Shown here: piece by piece, positions 1 to 8,848 of the stretch
Layout: every line of letters begins with the position of its first letter
Position numbering within the stretch: the first letter of the stretch is position 1
Source: an uncultured Alphaproteobacteria bacterium
GTDB taxonomy: Bacteria; Pseudomonadota; Alphaproteobacteria; CADEGL01
Assembly: GCA_902826885.1 (NCBI GenBank)
Contig: CADEGL010000003.1
Coordinates: 6,660 to 51,227 of the forward strand
DNA length: 44,568 bases
Direction of reading: 5' to 3'
Position numbers and translations under genes: made by a program
The notes under the pieces: model-generated
Databases searched by the model: none
Told to the model about the DNA's origin: nothing
Seen by the model: the letters and a program-made list of their open reading frames with translations, nothing else

Positions 1-68
1 CCTTCGTCCGGGGTGATGAAGCCATAACGCTTGGCAGGATTGTACCATTTGACCGTTCCGGTCGCCAT
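1..68 (-). CDS. Cold-shock protein, 5' part only (CspA family)
   Basis: Reading leftwards from an ATG at 68 the first residues are MATGTVKWYNPAKRYGFITP, the N-terminus of a CspA-family cold-shock domain. The RNP-1-like segment (KRYGFI) is visible; the family usually has K-G-F-G-F-I there, so YGFI is a mild variant. These proteins are about 70 residues long, bind single-stranded RNA and DNA and act as RNA chaperones. Only 22 codons are inside the window; the rest lies to the left. An AAGGGAG ribosome-binding site sits about 8 bases before the ATG. Confidence 0.93.
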   Translation of the reverse strand, partial: MATGTVKWYNPAKRYGFITPDE

Positions 69-168
69 TTACCGTCTCCCTTGTCTTTCGGGGGTTGCAG
101 ACCCCGATCCCTGTTTCCATGGCGTCGCGGGCCTCTCGATCGGGCCCGTCGTCCGTCATGGTTCAAAA

Positions 169-197
169 AGCGTATGTCCGTCGGGGGTTTCTGACAA
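169..197 (-). promoter_or_regulatory. Possible sigma70 promoter for the cold-shock gene
   Basis: On the minus strand TTGTCA (192-197) is followed after 17 bases by TACGCT (169-174). The -35 is good (5/6) and the -10 poor (3/6). It would give a leader of roughly 95 bases before the cold-shock ATG; long leaders are common in this family. The 69-319 interval otherwise holds only the divergent upstream sequences of the cold-shock gene and the isomerase gene. Confidence 0.3.
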
Positions 198-319
198 TAG
201 AGAGTGTGCGCCGGGCGGCCTGGAAACGTTGGGATAAGTTTCTCTTGTCTGGCCTCGGAAGCTGCCGTACCCCTTTCGCCGCCCATATTCGGGCATCTTC
301 CCCCGAGAAAGGACCTTCC

Positions 320-1162
320 ATGACCGCGTCGATGCTCCGCCTGGCGGTGATCGCACTTATCCTGTCGGCGCCTGTCGCCGCGTCGGCCCAATCGCCCGCG
401 CCCAAGTCCGATGATCCGGTCGTGGCCAAGGTCAACGGCGAAACGATCCGGCGCTCGGAGGTGTTGGAAACGCAGAAGCTGTTGCCGCCGCAGTATCGCA
501 ACTTGCCGCTCGAGCAGATCTATCCGTTGTTGCTGGATGAAATGATCGACGGCCGCCTGGCCACCGCCGAGGCCCGCCGCATGAAGTTGCAGAACGATCC
601 GCAGGTGAAGCGCCGCATCGCGAACGCAGAAGACCAGATCCTGCGCGAGGCCTATTTCGACCGTGAAGTGACCAAAATTCTAACCGATCAGGAATTGCGC
701 AAACGTTATGACGAGATCGTCGCGGCGATGCCCAAGCAGGAAGAGATTCGCGCGCGTCACATCGTGGTGAAGACCAAGGAAGAAGCCGAAGCCATCATCA
801 AACAGCTCGAGGCAGGCGGCGACTTCGCGGCGATCGCGAAGGAGAAGTCGGCTGATGGCTCCAAGGACGAAGGCGGCGATCTGGGTTACTTCACCAAGGG
901 CGACGTGGTTCCGGCCTTCTGGGCCGCGGCCGACGCGCTCAAGCCCGGTGAGATCACCAAGACGCCGGTGGAAACCGAGTTCGGCTGGCACGTCATCCAG
1001 GTCGAAGATCGCCGCACGGCCCAGCCGCCGCCGTTCGACAGTGTGCGTGAGCAGCTTTACAACCAGTTGTCCCGGCAGATTATCGCCGACCAGTTGGCGA
1101 AGCTGCGCGGGAAGGCCAAGGTCGAGCGCTTCAATCTCGATGGTACGCCGCGTAAGGAATAG
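320..1162 (+). CDS. Secreted PpiC/SurA-type peptidyl-prolyl cis-trans isomerase
   Basis: A 280-residue periplasmic parvulin-type isomerase. Residues 1-23 form a signal peptide (hydrophobic core about 6-19, cleavage after A-S-A). Residues 32-140 form an alpha-helical SurA-like chaperone segment. Residues about 142-232 are the rotamase domain, with the family hallmarks RARHIVV at the start, GGDLGYF in the middle and FGWHVIQV near the end. It should assist folding of exported and outer-membrane proteins. The ATG at 320 is chosen because it directly precedes the signal peptide and has a GAAAGGA site 6 bases upstream; the frame is open back to 95, but that extension lacks protein character. The three GYD genes follow after a 65-base gap. 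Confidence 0.9.
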   Translation: MTASMLRLAVIALILSAPVAASAQSPAPKSDDPVVAKVNGETIRRSEVLETQKLLPPQYRNLPLEQIYPLLLDEMIDGRLATAEARRMKLQNDPQVKRRIANAEDQILREAYFDREVTKILTDQELRKRYDEIVAAMPKQEEIRARHIVVKTKEEAEAIIKQLEAGGDFAAIAKEKSADGSKDEGGDLGYFTKGDVVPAFWAAADALKPGEITKTPVETEFGWHVIQVEDRRTAQPPPFDSVREQLYNQLSRQIIADQLAKLRGKAKVERFNLDGTPRKE

Positions 1163-1174
1163 CTAGTCACGATT

Positions 1175-1203
1175 TTGACTTTCTCTGGAAATCCCGGAAC
1201 GAT
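1175..1203 (+). promoter_or_regulatory. Weak candidate promoter before the GYD genes
   Basis: TTGACT (1175-1180), a 17-base spacer and AACGAT (1198-1203). The -35 is good but the -10 matches only 3 of 6. It lies in the 65-base gap between the isomerase gene and the first GYD gene and could start a three-gene GYD transcript. Read-through from the isomerase gene is an alternative. Confidence 0.22.
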
Positions 1204-1227
1204 GATGGCCTCGCAAGGAGGATGCGG

Positions 1228-1521
1228 ATGAAATTCGTTTTGCTCGTCAAGGTGACCGAATACGGCGCCAAGAAATTCAAGGAACGTGGCCCAGCCGCGC
1301 TGAAGAAGATCAAATCGCTGGGCTTCGACGTTAACAAGATCAAGATGGTCTACACCCAAGGCCAATATAATTTGGTCGAAGTCGTGGAAGCACCCAGCGC
1401 CGAAGCCATGCTGGCCCATACCACGTGGTATGCGAAGCAAGGCTACGGGAAGATGATCGCCATGCCTGCCCACGATCCGGACGTGATGAAGCGCGCCGAC
1501 GCGCTGGCCGGCAAAAAGTAA
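1228..1521 (+). CDS. GYD-domain protein, copy 1 of 3
   Basis: A 97-residue protein of the GYD domain family, small alpha/beta proteins of unknown biochemical role. The signature stretch reads TQGQYNLVEVVEAPSAEA, the same position where copies 2 and 3 read QGPYD and QGEYE. It ends with the block GYGKMIAMPAHDPDVMKRAD, shared by all three copies. There is no signal peptide or membrane segment, so it is probably cytoplasmic. The ATG at 1228 is preferred over the ATG at 1222, because AAGGAGG (1215-1221) abuts 1222 but lies 6 bases before 1228. It is the first gene of a tight three-gene set; the next starts 18 bases after its stop. Confidence 0.85.
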   Translation: MKFVLLVKVTEYGAKKFKERGPAALKKIKSLGFDVNKIKMVYTQGQYNLVEVVEAPSAEAMLAHTTWYAKQGYGKMIAMPAHDPDVMKRADALAGKK

Positions 1522-1539
1522 GCGCGGGGAGACACGGAT

Positions 1540-1824
1540 ATGCGATTTGCTCTTTTAGGGACCATCACCTCTTACGGCGCGCAGAATTATAAGAAGCGTG
1601 GTCCGGAAGCGAAGGCCATGGCGGCCAAACTCGGCATCAAGGTGGAGTGGATTTACTACACGCAGGGTCCCTACGACTTCGTCGAGGTCGTGGACGCGCC
1701 TAGCGCCGAAGCGGTGCTGGCGTTGACCACGTGGTTCGCCAAGGCGGGCTACGGCAAGCTCGAGGCCATGCCCGGCCACGACGTGCCCGCGATGAAGCGG
1801 GCCGACGTCAAGGCCGGCCGCTAG
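1540..1824 (+). CDS. GYD-domain protein, copy 2 of 3
   Basis: A 94-residue GYD-family protein, paralogous to its two neighbours over its whole length. It carries the GYD-type signature TQGPYDFVEVVDAPSAEAVL and the C-terminal block GYGKLEAMPGHDVPAMKRAD. It is closer to copy 3 (shared LGIKVE, IYYTQG and DVPAMKRAD) than to copy 1, which suggests that copies 2 and 3 come from the more recent duplication. A GGGGAGA site lies before the ATG. Copy 3 follows 13 bases after the stop, so the three are probably one transcript. No enzyme activity can be read from the sequence. Confidence 0.87.
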   Translation: MRFALLGTITSYGAQNYKKRGPEAKAMAAKLGIKVEWIYYTQGPYDFVEVVDAPSAEAVLALTTWFAKAGYGKLEAMPGHDVPAMKRADVKAGR

Positions 1825-1837
1825 GGGGAGGATGGCA

Positions 1838-2122
1838 ATGCGTTACATGTTGCTGGCGACGATCTCGCCCTACGGCGCGAAGAAGTATCAGGAGCGGCTG
1901 CGGCGCTCGAAGGAGACCACCAAGCGGCTCGGCATCAAGGTCGAGGCCATCTACTACACCCAGGGCGAGTACGAGCTGATCGAAGCGATCGACGCGCCCA
2001 ACGCGGAAGCGGTGCTGGCGCTCAGCACGTGGTTCAACAAAGCCGGCTACGGCAAGATTTCCGCCATGCCGTGTTTCGACGTTCCGGCCATGAAGCGGGC
2101 CGACAAGAAAGCGGGACGCTAG
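1838..2122 (+). CDS. GYD-domain protein, copy 3 of 3
   Basis: A 94-residue GYD-family protein with signature TQGEYELIEAIDAPNAEA and C-terminal block GYGKISAMPCFDVPAMKRAD. It departs from copies 1 and 2 in residues 20-30, where the RGPEA-type segment is replaced by a basic RLRRSKETTKR stretch. The ATG at 1838 is chosen over the ATG at 1832 because the strong GGGGGAGG site (1824-1831) touches 1832 and is 6 bases before 1838; it also makes this copy exactly as long as copy 2. The function is unknown, as for the family. Confidence 0.85.
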   Translation: MRYMLLATISPYGAKKYQERLRRSKETTKRLGIKVEAIYYTQGEYELIEAIDAPNAEAVLALSTWFNKAGYGKISAMPCFDVPAMKRADKKAGR

Positions 2123-2127
2123 GTTTT

Positions 2128-2155
2128 CGCCGGGCGCGATTCTGCGCGCCCGGCG
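2128..2155. terminator. GC-rich hairpin between convergent genes
   Basis: A perfect 11-bp stem, CGCCGGGCGCG (2128-2138) and CGCGCCCGGCG (2145-2155), with a 6-base loop, sits between the stop of the third GYD gene and the stop of bcp. There is no clear run of T on the plus side; read on the minus strand, four A follow the stem. It may act as a two-way transcript end or 3' stabiliser rather than a classic intrinsic terminator. Confidence 0.55.
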
Positions 2156-2170
2156 TTCCACCGCGTTGGT

Positions 2171-2641
2171 TCAAAGTGCTTTGATCGCTTCCGTCACGGC
2201 CTCGACATGGCCATTGACCTTCACCCCGCGCCAGATCTCCCGGATGACGCCCTTCCCGTCGATCAGGAAGGTCGTGCGTTCCATTCCCATGTACTCGCGG
2301 CCGTAGTTCTTCTTCTTCACCCACACGCCATAGGCCTTGGCGGTCTCGATCTCGGCGTCGGAGCCCAGCGCGAAGGGCAGCTTGTACTTGGCCTTGAACT
2401 TGTCGTGGCTGGCGGCGCTGTCCTTTGATACGCCCAAGACGGCGGCGCCCAGCTTCTTGAGCGAGGTGTAAGAGTCGCGGAAGCCGCAGGCTTCCTTGGT
2501 GCAACCCGGCGTGTCGTCCTTGGGATAGAAATACAGGACGAGCGTCTTGCCCTTGAAGTCGGATAGCTTGACCTTGCCGCCGCCATCGCTGTCCATCGTG
2601 AAGGCCGGTGCCTTGTCGCCCACTTTCAGTGCCATGGTCAT
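2171..2641 (-). CDS. bcp: Thiol peroxidase of the Bcp/PrxQ family
   Basis: A 156-residue peroxiredoxin that reduces hydrogen peroxide and organic peroxides in the cytoplasm. The active site reads DDTPGCTKEACGFRD: the peroxidatic Cys is C47 and the resolving Cys C52, the C-x4-C spacing of E. coli Bcp. The length fits the family. The start at 2641 overlaps the glnE stop in an ATGA tetrad (2638-2641), which points to translational coupling with glnE; a second in-frame ATG lies at 2635. It ends the minus-strand glnE-bcp pair and faces the GYD genes. Confidence 0.95.
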   Translation of the reverse strand: MTMALKVGDKAPAFTMDSDGGGKVKLSDFKGKTLVLYFYPKDDTPGCTKEACGFRDSYTSLKKLGAAVLGVSKDSAASHDKFKAKYKLPFALGSDAEIETAKAYGVWVKKKNYGREYMGMERTTFLIDGKGVIREIWRGVKVNGHVEAVTEAIKAL

Positions 2642-5580
2642 TTCTCTCCCTTGCTGCCACCCGCGGCCGCGCGCGCCGCGGGTTCTTCGATGATCTCGCG
2701 AAAGCAGGTCCAGGCCCGTTCCGCCGCCCGCCGCATATGCGCCTTCAGGTCGTCAAAGTCGCGCGCGCCGGCCGCGGTTGCGAGCAGGTTCTTCAGGCCT
2801 GGCGGCGCTTTACGCTCATCCAACCGCCCTTCGACGGTCAAGCGCAGCAGGCTATGCACCTGGCGCCACAGGGTCAGCGCGTCGGATAAGGCCTCGGCGG
2901 CCTCGCCGCGCAGGACTCCCGCCGCCTTGAGGTTGTCGAGGGCGCGGCCCGTGTTCGCGGCTAGGATGTTCGGATGTTCGGCCGCGTGGCGCAGAAGCAG
3001 GTATTGGACGATGAACTCGATGTCGACCAGACCGCCGCGCAGATACTTGATGTCCCATTCGCCTTGACCACGCCGCTCGCGCTCGATGCGCGCGCGCATA
3101 TCGGCGATGTCGGCGGCCAGCTTCGCCGAATCCCGCGGACGGACGAGTACGTCGCGGATCGCACGCTCGATCCGGGCCGGAAGATCGCCCGATCCGCAGA
3201 TCACGCGCGCGCGCGTCAAGGCCATATGCTCCCACGTCCAAGATGCTTCGCGGTGGTATTTCTCGAAACTGGCCAGGCTGGAGGCGATGGGCCCCGATTG
3301 CCCCGAGGGACGCAGGCGCATGTCGACTTCGTATAGCGAGCCCTCCGCGGTGAGCGCGGTGACGGCATTGAGGAAGGCCAGGCTCAGCCGGGTGTAGTAG
3401 TGGCTCGGCGCGATCGGCCGCGGTCCGTCCGACATGGAATCGTCGGACGCGTCGTAGATGAACAGCAGGTCCAGATCCGACTTCATGGTCATCTCACGCC
3501 CGCCCGTCTTGCCGAGCGCGACGACAGCCATCCCGTTGCCCGTAATGCGTCCGTGGCGGCGGGCGAAATCGCTCTCGACGGCGGGCAGAAGCGCCGACAG
3601 CGCCGTGTCGGCGATATCGGCCAACGCCTCGCCGGCACGCGCCGCATCGATCCGGTTGCGCAGCATTTGGACGCCGACCTGGAATTTGCGGTCGTTGGTC
3701 CAGCGGCGGATCAGGTCGAGCTGGTCCTGATAATCGCGCGCCTGGATCAGCACGCGCGTCAGATCGCTGCTTAGGACGGACGCCGGCGGCGGGGCGTTGA
3801 AAAAATCCTTCTGCAGGACCGCCTCCAGGCTCGAAGGGCGGCGGCTTAGATGGTCGGCAAGGCGTGGCGCCTCGCCCATGATCTCGGCAACCAATCCCAA
3901 CAGGTCGGGATTGGAATAGAACAGCGAAAAGAGCTGCACACCCGCGGGCAGACGGCTCAGGAATTCGTCGAACTTCACGAAGGCCGCGGTCGGGTTCGAC
4001 GTCTTGGCCAGCGCGTCCAGAAGCGCCGGAGTCAACTCCGTCAGAAGCTCCCGCGCGCGCGTGCTCCGCATGGCACGGTAGCGCCCATGGTGCCACCCAC
4101 GGATCAGGGATGAGACGGTCGCCGCGTCCTCGAATCCGTAAGCCGCGATCGTCTTGAGGGTTTCGGGATCGTGATCGGTGCCGGTGAAGACAAGATTGCC
4201 TGGCCCGCTGAGCGCCGGCGCTTCCTCGAACAGTTCGGCATAGATCTCTTCGACCGCGCGCAATTTCCCCAGCAGAGCCGCGGAAAACGACTCGGCGCCG
4301 TCGTAACCCATGAAGCGCGCGAAGCGCTCCAGCCCTTTGGCATCCTCCGGCAAGGTCTGGGTTTGCTCGTCGGCCACCATTTGGAGGCGATGTTCGGTCT
4401 CGCGCAAGAAACGATAGGCGTCGATCAGCCGCTCGGCTTCCGTGGCTTCGACCCGCCCCAGTTCGGCCAGGGCGCGCAGCGTGTCGCAGGTGCCGGCCGT
4501 GCGCAGGCGCGGCTCGCGTCCACCCCAGATCAGTTGCTGGGTTTGGGCGAACAGCTCGATCTCGCGGATGCCGCCGCGCCCCAGCTTCACGTCATGGCCC
4601 GCCACGGCGATGTCGCCGCCGCCATGATGGGCATTGATCTGCCGCTTGATGGAATGGATGTCCTGGATGGCCGCGAAATCCAGATGACGGCGCCAGATGA
4701 ACGGCGTCAGTTGGGACAGAAACTTGGCGCCCGCGCCCAGGTCGCCCGCGACGGCGCGGGCCTTGATGAAGGCCGCGCGTTCCCAGTTCTGGCCCAGGCT
4801 TTCGTAATACATCTCCGCCGCCGCGATCGTGAGCGCGGGCGGGGTGGAGCCGGGATCGGGCCGCAAGCGCAGGTCGGTGCGAAAGACGTAGCCGTCGGCC
4901 GTGCGCTCCGCCATGTAACGGACAAGATTATGCGTCAGACGGACAAACTGGCGTTGCAGGCCCGGCCGCGCATCGGGCGGAACCGCATCGCCGTCGTAAA
5001 GGACGATGAGATCGATGTCGCTTGAGTAGTTGAGCTCTCGTGCCCCCAATTTGCCCATGCCGAGAACGATGAGCCTTGAGTGCCGGACCGGATCTCCTTC
5101 CGGAACGGCACTCAAAAGGCGGCGGCAGGTAAACTGCAAGGCCGTCTCGGCGAAGGTCGACAGGGCGCCTGTGACTTTTTCGAGATTCCACACTCCGCCG
5201 ATATCGGCCAGGGCAACCAGGAGTGCTAGCCGCCGCTTCGCAATCCGCAACGCTTGCATGGCGTCGGCATCGGAGCCGGCCGCGGGATCGGCTTGCAGGC
5301 CGGTCAGAAGATTCTCGACCGTGCGGTCAGGTCCATCGTTCAAAAGTCCATGCACGAAGGCGATTTCATGCAGCAGGCTTTGGCTGAGATATGGGCTATT
5401 GCCGAAGACGCCGTCCAGCCACGCGCGGCCGGTCGCGTCGTTGGCGACGTCCTCGGTGAAGCGGCGCATCTCGGGGGCGCCCACGGCCGCTTCGCGCCAT
5501 CGTTCCAGCCCTACCGCGGCGCGTTCCGCATCTCCGGCTTTCGGAATTCGTGCGGGGTCGGCTATAAGTCGATCGAACAT
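2638..5580 (-). CDS. glnE: Glutamine synthetase adenylyltransferase/deadenylase
   Basis: A 980-residue bifunctional enzyme that attaches AMP to, and phosphorolytically removes it from, a tyrosine of glutamine synthetase, under PII control. It has two nucleotidyltransferase domains: the N-terminal deadenylase carries the G-M-G-K-L-G...SDIDLIVLYD motif (about 173-196), and the C-terminal adenylylase carries ALGKTGGREMTMKSDLDLLF (about 685-705). Length and order are normal for alphaproteobacterial GlnE. The ATG at 5580 (MFDRL) is preferred; an upstream in-frame ATG at 5607 would add nine residues without an evident ribosome-binding site. It is divergent from the YhdP-like gene, with about 120 bases between starts, and overlaps bcp by 4 bases. 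Confidence 0.96.
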   Translation of the reverse strand: MFDRLIADPARIPKAGDAERAAVGLERWREAAVGAPEMRRFTEDVANDATGRAWLDGVFGNSPYLSQSLLHEIAFVHGLLNDGPDRTVENLLTGLQADPAAGSDADAMQALRIAKRRLALLVALADIGGVWNLEKVTGALSTFAETALQFTCRRLLSAVPEGDPVRHSRLIVLGMGKLGARELNYSSDIDLIVLYDGDAVPPDARPGLQRQFVRLTHNLVRYMAERTADGYVFRTDLRLRPDPGSTPPALTIAAAEMYYESLGQNWERAAFIKARAVAGDLGAGAKFLSQLTPFIWRRHLDFAAIQDIHSIKRQINAHHGGGDIAVAGHDVKLGRGGIREIELFAQTQQLIWGGREPRLRTAGTCDTLRALAELGRVEATEAERLIDAYRFLRETEHRLQMVADEQTQTLPEDAKGLERFARFMGYDGAESFSAALLGKLRAVEEIYAELFEEAPALSGPGNLVFTGTDHDPETLKTIAAYGFEDAATVSSLIRGWHHGRYRAMRSTRARELLTELTPALLDALAKTSNPTAAFVKFDEFLSRLPAGVQLFSLFYSNPDLLGLVAEIMGEAPRLADHLSRRPSSLEAVLQKDFFNAPPPASVLSSDLTRVLIQARDYQDQLDLIRRWTNDRKFQVGVQMLRNRIDAARAGEALADIADTALSALLPAVESDFARRHGRITGNGMAVVALGKTGGREMTMKSDLDLLFIYDASDDSMSDGPRPIAPSHYYTRLSLAFLNAVTALTAEGSLYEVDMRLRPSGQSGPIASSLASFEKYHREASWTWEHMALTRARVICGSGDLPARIERAIRDVLVRPRDSAKLAADIADMRARIERERRGQGEWDIKYLRGGLVDIEFIVQYLLLRHAAEHPNILAANTGRALDNLKAAGVLRGEAAEALSDALTLWRQVHSLLRLTVEGRLDERKAPPGLKNLLATAAGARDFDDLKAHMRRAAERAWTCFREIIEEPAARAAAGGSKGEK

Positions 5581-5703
5581 GCTCGCTCGAGACGGTTTCC
5601 TGCACATTGGTCGAAGGCCCCTGGGGGATCAAGGGGCCGCCCCGCCGCTGATCCCGGGCGTGCGGGAGGATGGCGGCTGCGCATCACGAACCGGGCTTGA
5701 GGC

Positions 5704-8700
5704 GTGATCCGCCGCACCACGCGTATTGTCATTGAAGTCGTTGCCGCGATTGTCGGCGTCATTCTGCTGACCGCGGGCTTTGCCGCCTGGCGGCTCACCT
5801 CCGGACCCATCCCTCTCGATTTTCTGACGCCGTACGTCACGCAGGCGTTGTCCAGCGAATCGGTCCGCATCGAGTTCCACAACACGGTGCTGGCCTGGCA
5901 GGGCTGGCGGCGCGCGGTCGAAGTTGAGGTGCGCGATGTGCGTGTGCGCGGTTCGGACGGCGCTATCCTGGCCTCGGCGCCCGAGCTTGCCGTGCGCTTC
6001 AGCCTGCGCGCCCTAGCATCGGGCCGCATCGAACCCACCGCGTTGGACCTGCAGGGCGCCAAGGTCGTGGTCCAGCGCGACGCCGACGGCAACCTGATCT
6101 TTGGCGTCGGTGAAGGCCAGGGCGCGGCCGGCGGCCAGCTGCCCAATCTGATATCCGGCGTCCTGGGGCCGCCCGATCCCGACAAGCGCTTCGGCTATCT
6201 GCGTCGAATCCAGATCAGCGAAGCGACCGTCACCGTGGAGGATGCCGGCAGCAATAAGTCGTGGCATGCCGAGATCACCGAGGCCGCCGTTACCCGAACA
6301 CGTTCGTCGGGGCTCGATTTCAATCTCATCTTGGCGCTGGTGGCCGAGGGCAAGACGGCACGGTTCACCTTGGAGGGTACGCAGGACGAGGCCACCGGCA
6401 TGCTGCCTGTGACCCTCAGGTTCAACGATGTCGACTTCGTCGCGCTGGGCGCGGCCGTGCCGGAGTTGGCCGCTCTACGCGAAGTCGCCGTGCCGCTGCG
6501 CGGCCATGTCAATTTCAGCCTCGATCGCGAATGGACCGTCCATGACGCCGCATTCGAGATTAACGGCGGCCAAGGCAAGATCGCCATGGCCGGCATGGAA
6601 GGAGGCGGCATCGCGGTTAAGAGCTTGGGCGCGCGCGGCAGTGCGTCCGACGGCCTCACCCGCCTCAACATCGCCGACGTGAGCGTCCAATTGGACGGAC
6701 CGACTGTGTCGGCGTCCGCCATCGTGAACGATCCCTTGGGCGTGGGCGCCTTTGACCTCAAGGCGAGCATACGCGACGTAGCCTTCGGTAGGCTGAAGCA
6801 CTATTGGCCACCACACGTGGCCGAGGGCGGCCGCAAATGGATGCTGGCCAACATGACCGAAGGCGTCGGACACGAGGTCCAACTGGCGGCGTCCGGGCAA
6901 CTCAGCCCGGCCGACGGCAAGGAAACCGCCATCGGCTCGGTCAACGGTACGATCAAGGCCGACGGGCTGAGCGTCCGCTACATGCCGGAGATGCCGATCG
7001 TGCGCGGCATCGCGGCGACCGCGACGTTCAACCTCGGCGGCATGGATATCGTCACGACGGGTGGTTCGGTCGATGGGTTGGCGCTAACCGTCCCCGAAGG
7101 CGTGATCAAACTGTCGGGCTTCGACAAGAAAGTTCAGTACGCCGACATCCGTATCAAGGTGGCCGGACCTGTCCCCGATGCCCTGAATCTGATCGATCAT
7201 CCGCCGCTCAATTACGCGAGGAAGATGAACATCAACCCGTCGGATGTGCGTGGCGACTCGTCCGTTAAGCTGTCCATCAACCTGCCGCTGATCGATGCGC
7301 TGCCGGTCGACAAGCTCAAAATCTCGGCCGATGCGACATTGAGGGATGTCCATTGGCAAAAGATCATCATGGACAAGACGCTCAGCAATGCCGACCTGAC
7401 GCTCCGCGTCAGCGAGACGGACATGGATGCGGCGGGCACGGGTCAGTTGGGCGGCGTGCCCATCAAGTTTCATTGGCGCGAAAACTTCACGGTCACGTCG
7501 GGCGATACGGGCAGCGTCGAGTTCTCGGGCGCGCTCGACGACAAGGCGCGGAAGGAGTTTGGGCTGGATCTGGGATCGGACATCAGCGGGCCGTTGGGCA
7601 TCGATGCGACCGTGACTTTCCAGCGGCCAACGTCTCGCATCAAAGCGAATCTCGACCTCACGGCAATGAAAGTCGACCTCGACGACATCGGCTGGCGCAA
7701 GATGCCCGGTCAGCCGGCCAAGGTGACGGTTGTGGGCCTGATGGGCGTGGACCGCCGGCTGAGCGATGTGACCTTCGATGGCTCCGGCAGCGGGCTTTCC
7801 ACGCGCGGGCGTTTGCGGATGGAGGGCGGCAAGTTCCAGCGCGTGGATTTCGAGCGCTTGGTCGCGGGACGCAACGATCTTCAAGGCTTCGCCGAGGTTA
7901 AGGACGGCGGCTACGTCGTCCGCGCGAAGGGCGCCGCCATCGATGTCTCGGGCATGTTCAGCTCCGACGATGATACGCCGCCGCCTACGGAACGAAAGCC
8001 CAAGACCGAGCGTCCCAAGCCAACGCCGCTCGACATCAAAATAACCACCGACCGGATCTGGCTGGGGGAAAACCGCTGGTTCGACACGGTCTCGGCGACC
8101 CTCCTGCGCGAGCCCGAAGGCTGGCGCACCATCGAGGTCGAAGCCAAGGTCGGGCCGAATTTGAAGCATTTCGGCATCAGTTACGGGCAAAAGAAGACGT
8201 ATCGTGATTTGACCGTCTATTCGGACGATGCCGGCGAGACATTGCGCATGTTGGGCACCATCGACAGCGCGATGGACGGCACGCTCCAGATCACGGGATC
8301 GGAAGCAACCCCCGACGCGCCGCTGAAAGGCGAAATCCTGATCGAGAATTTCCGTGTCACCAATGCACCCGTCTTGGCTCGCATCCTTTCAGCCGCGTCG
8401 CTCACCGGTATCGTGAATAGCATGACCGGCAAGGGCCTGATGTTCGACAAGTTCCGGGCCGATTACAGCGTGCAAGATGAATTGATCACACTGCACGATG
8501 GGCGCGCGCGCAGCGCGGACCTGGGCCTGACGATCGAGGGCAAGATCGACCTTCTTCTGGAGACGCTGGAACTCAAGGGCCTGATCGTGCCGGCCTATAC
8601 GATCAATAGTCTTCTTGCCAACATTCCAATCTTGGGCGAGTTGTTCGGCGGGCCTGGCGGCGGGCTTTTCGCCGCCACCTACAGCGTACGCGGCTCACTG

Positions 8701-8844
8701 AATAATCCGAGCGTGGGCGTCAATCCGCTGTCGGTCCTGACGCCGGGCTTCCTGCGCTACATCTTCGCGATCTTCGACGGGCCCAGCGGCGTCAGCGATG
8801 CGCCGGTGGCGGAGCCTTCCGACCTGCCGCCCAACAGACGCTAG
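5704..8844 (+). CDS. YhdP/AsmA-like envelope protein (DUF3971 type)
   Basis: A 1046-residue inner-membrane-anchored protein. One transmembrane segment lies near residues 9-31, followed by a very long periplasmic beta-rich region. The last 150 residues match the AsmA-like C-terminal domain (the stretch from LTGIVNSMTGKGLMFDKF to SLNNPSVGVNPLSVL). Such proteins belong to the repeating-beta-groove lipid-transport group with YhdP and TamB and are linked to phospholipid movement to the outer membrane. The start is a GTG at 5704; an in-frame TGA at 5698-5700 rules out anything longer. Residues about 755-780 are a Pro/Lys-rich linker. Its stop and the tyrS stop are only 4 bases apart. Confidence 0.85.
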   Translation: MIRRTTRIVIEVVAAIVGVILLTAGFAAWRLTSGPIPLDFLTPYVTQALSSESVRIEFHNTVLAWQGWRRAVEVEVRDVRVRGSDGAILASAPELAVRFSLRALASGRIEPTALDLQGAKVVVQRDADGNLIFGVGEGQGAAGGQLPNLISGVLGPPDPDKRFGYLRRIQISEATVTVEDAGSNKSWHAEITEAAVTRTRSSGLDFNLILALVAEGKTARFTLEGTQDEATGMLPVTLRFNDVDFVALGAAVPELAALREVAVPLRGHVNFSLDREWTVHDAAFEINGGQGKIAMAGMEGGGIAVKSLGARGSASDGLTRLNIADVSVQLDGPTVSASAIVNDPLGVGAFDLKASIRDVAFGRLKHYWPPHVAEGGRKWMLANMTEGVGHEVQLAASGQLSPADGKETAIGSVNGTIKADGLSVRYMPEMPIVRGIAATATFNLGGMDIVTTGGSVDGLALTVPEGVIKLSGFDKKVQYADIRIKVAGPVPDALNLIDHPPLNYARKMNINPSDVRGDSSVKLSINLPLIDALPVDKLKISADATLRDVHWQKIIMDKTLSNADLTLRVSETDMDAAGTGQLGGVPIKFHWRENFTVTSGDTGSVEFSGALDDKARKEFGLDLGSDISGPLGIDATVTFQRPTSRIKANLDLTAMKVDLDDIGWRKMPGQPAKVTVVGLMGVDRRLSDVTFDGSGSGLSTRGRLRMEGGKFQRVDFERLVAGRNDLQGFAEVKDGGYVVRAKGAAIDVSGMFSSDDDTPPPTERKPKTERPKPTPLDIKITTDRIWLGENRWFDTVSATLLREPEGWRTIEVEAKVGPNLKHFGISYGQKKTYRDLTVYSDDAGETLRMLGTIDSAMDGTLQITGSEATPDAPLKGEILIENFRVTNAPVLARILSAASLTGIVNSMTGKGLMFDKFRADYSVQDELITLHDGRARSADLGLTIEGKIDLLLETLELKGLIVPAYTINSLLANIPILGELFGGPGGGLFAATYSVRGSLNNPSVGVNPLSVLTPGFLRYIFAIFDGPSGVSDAPVAEPSDLPPNRR

Positions 8845-8848
8845 GCGC

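Noticed and set aside
4171-5025. A 284-codon open frame on the plus strand inside glnE
   Set aside because: Antisense shadow of a well-supported glnE; composition is that of codon-position bias.
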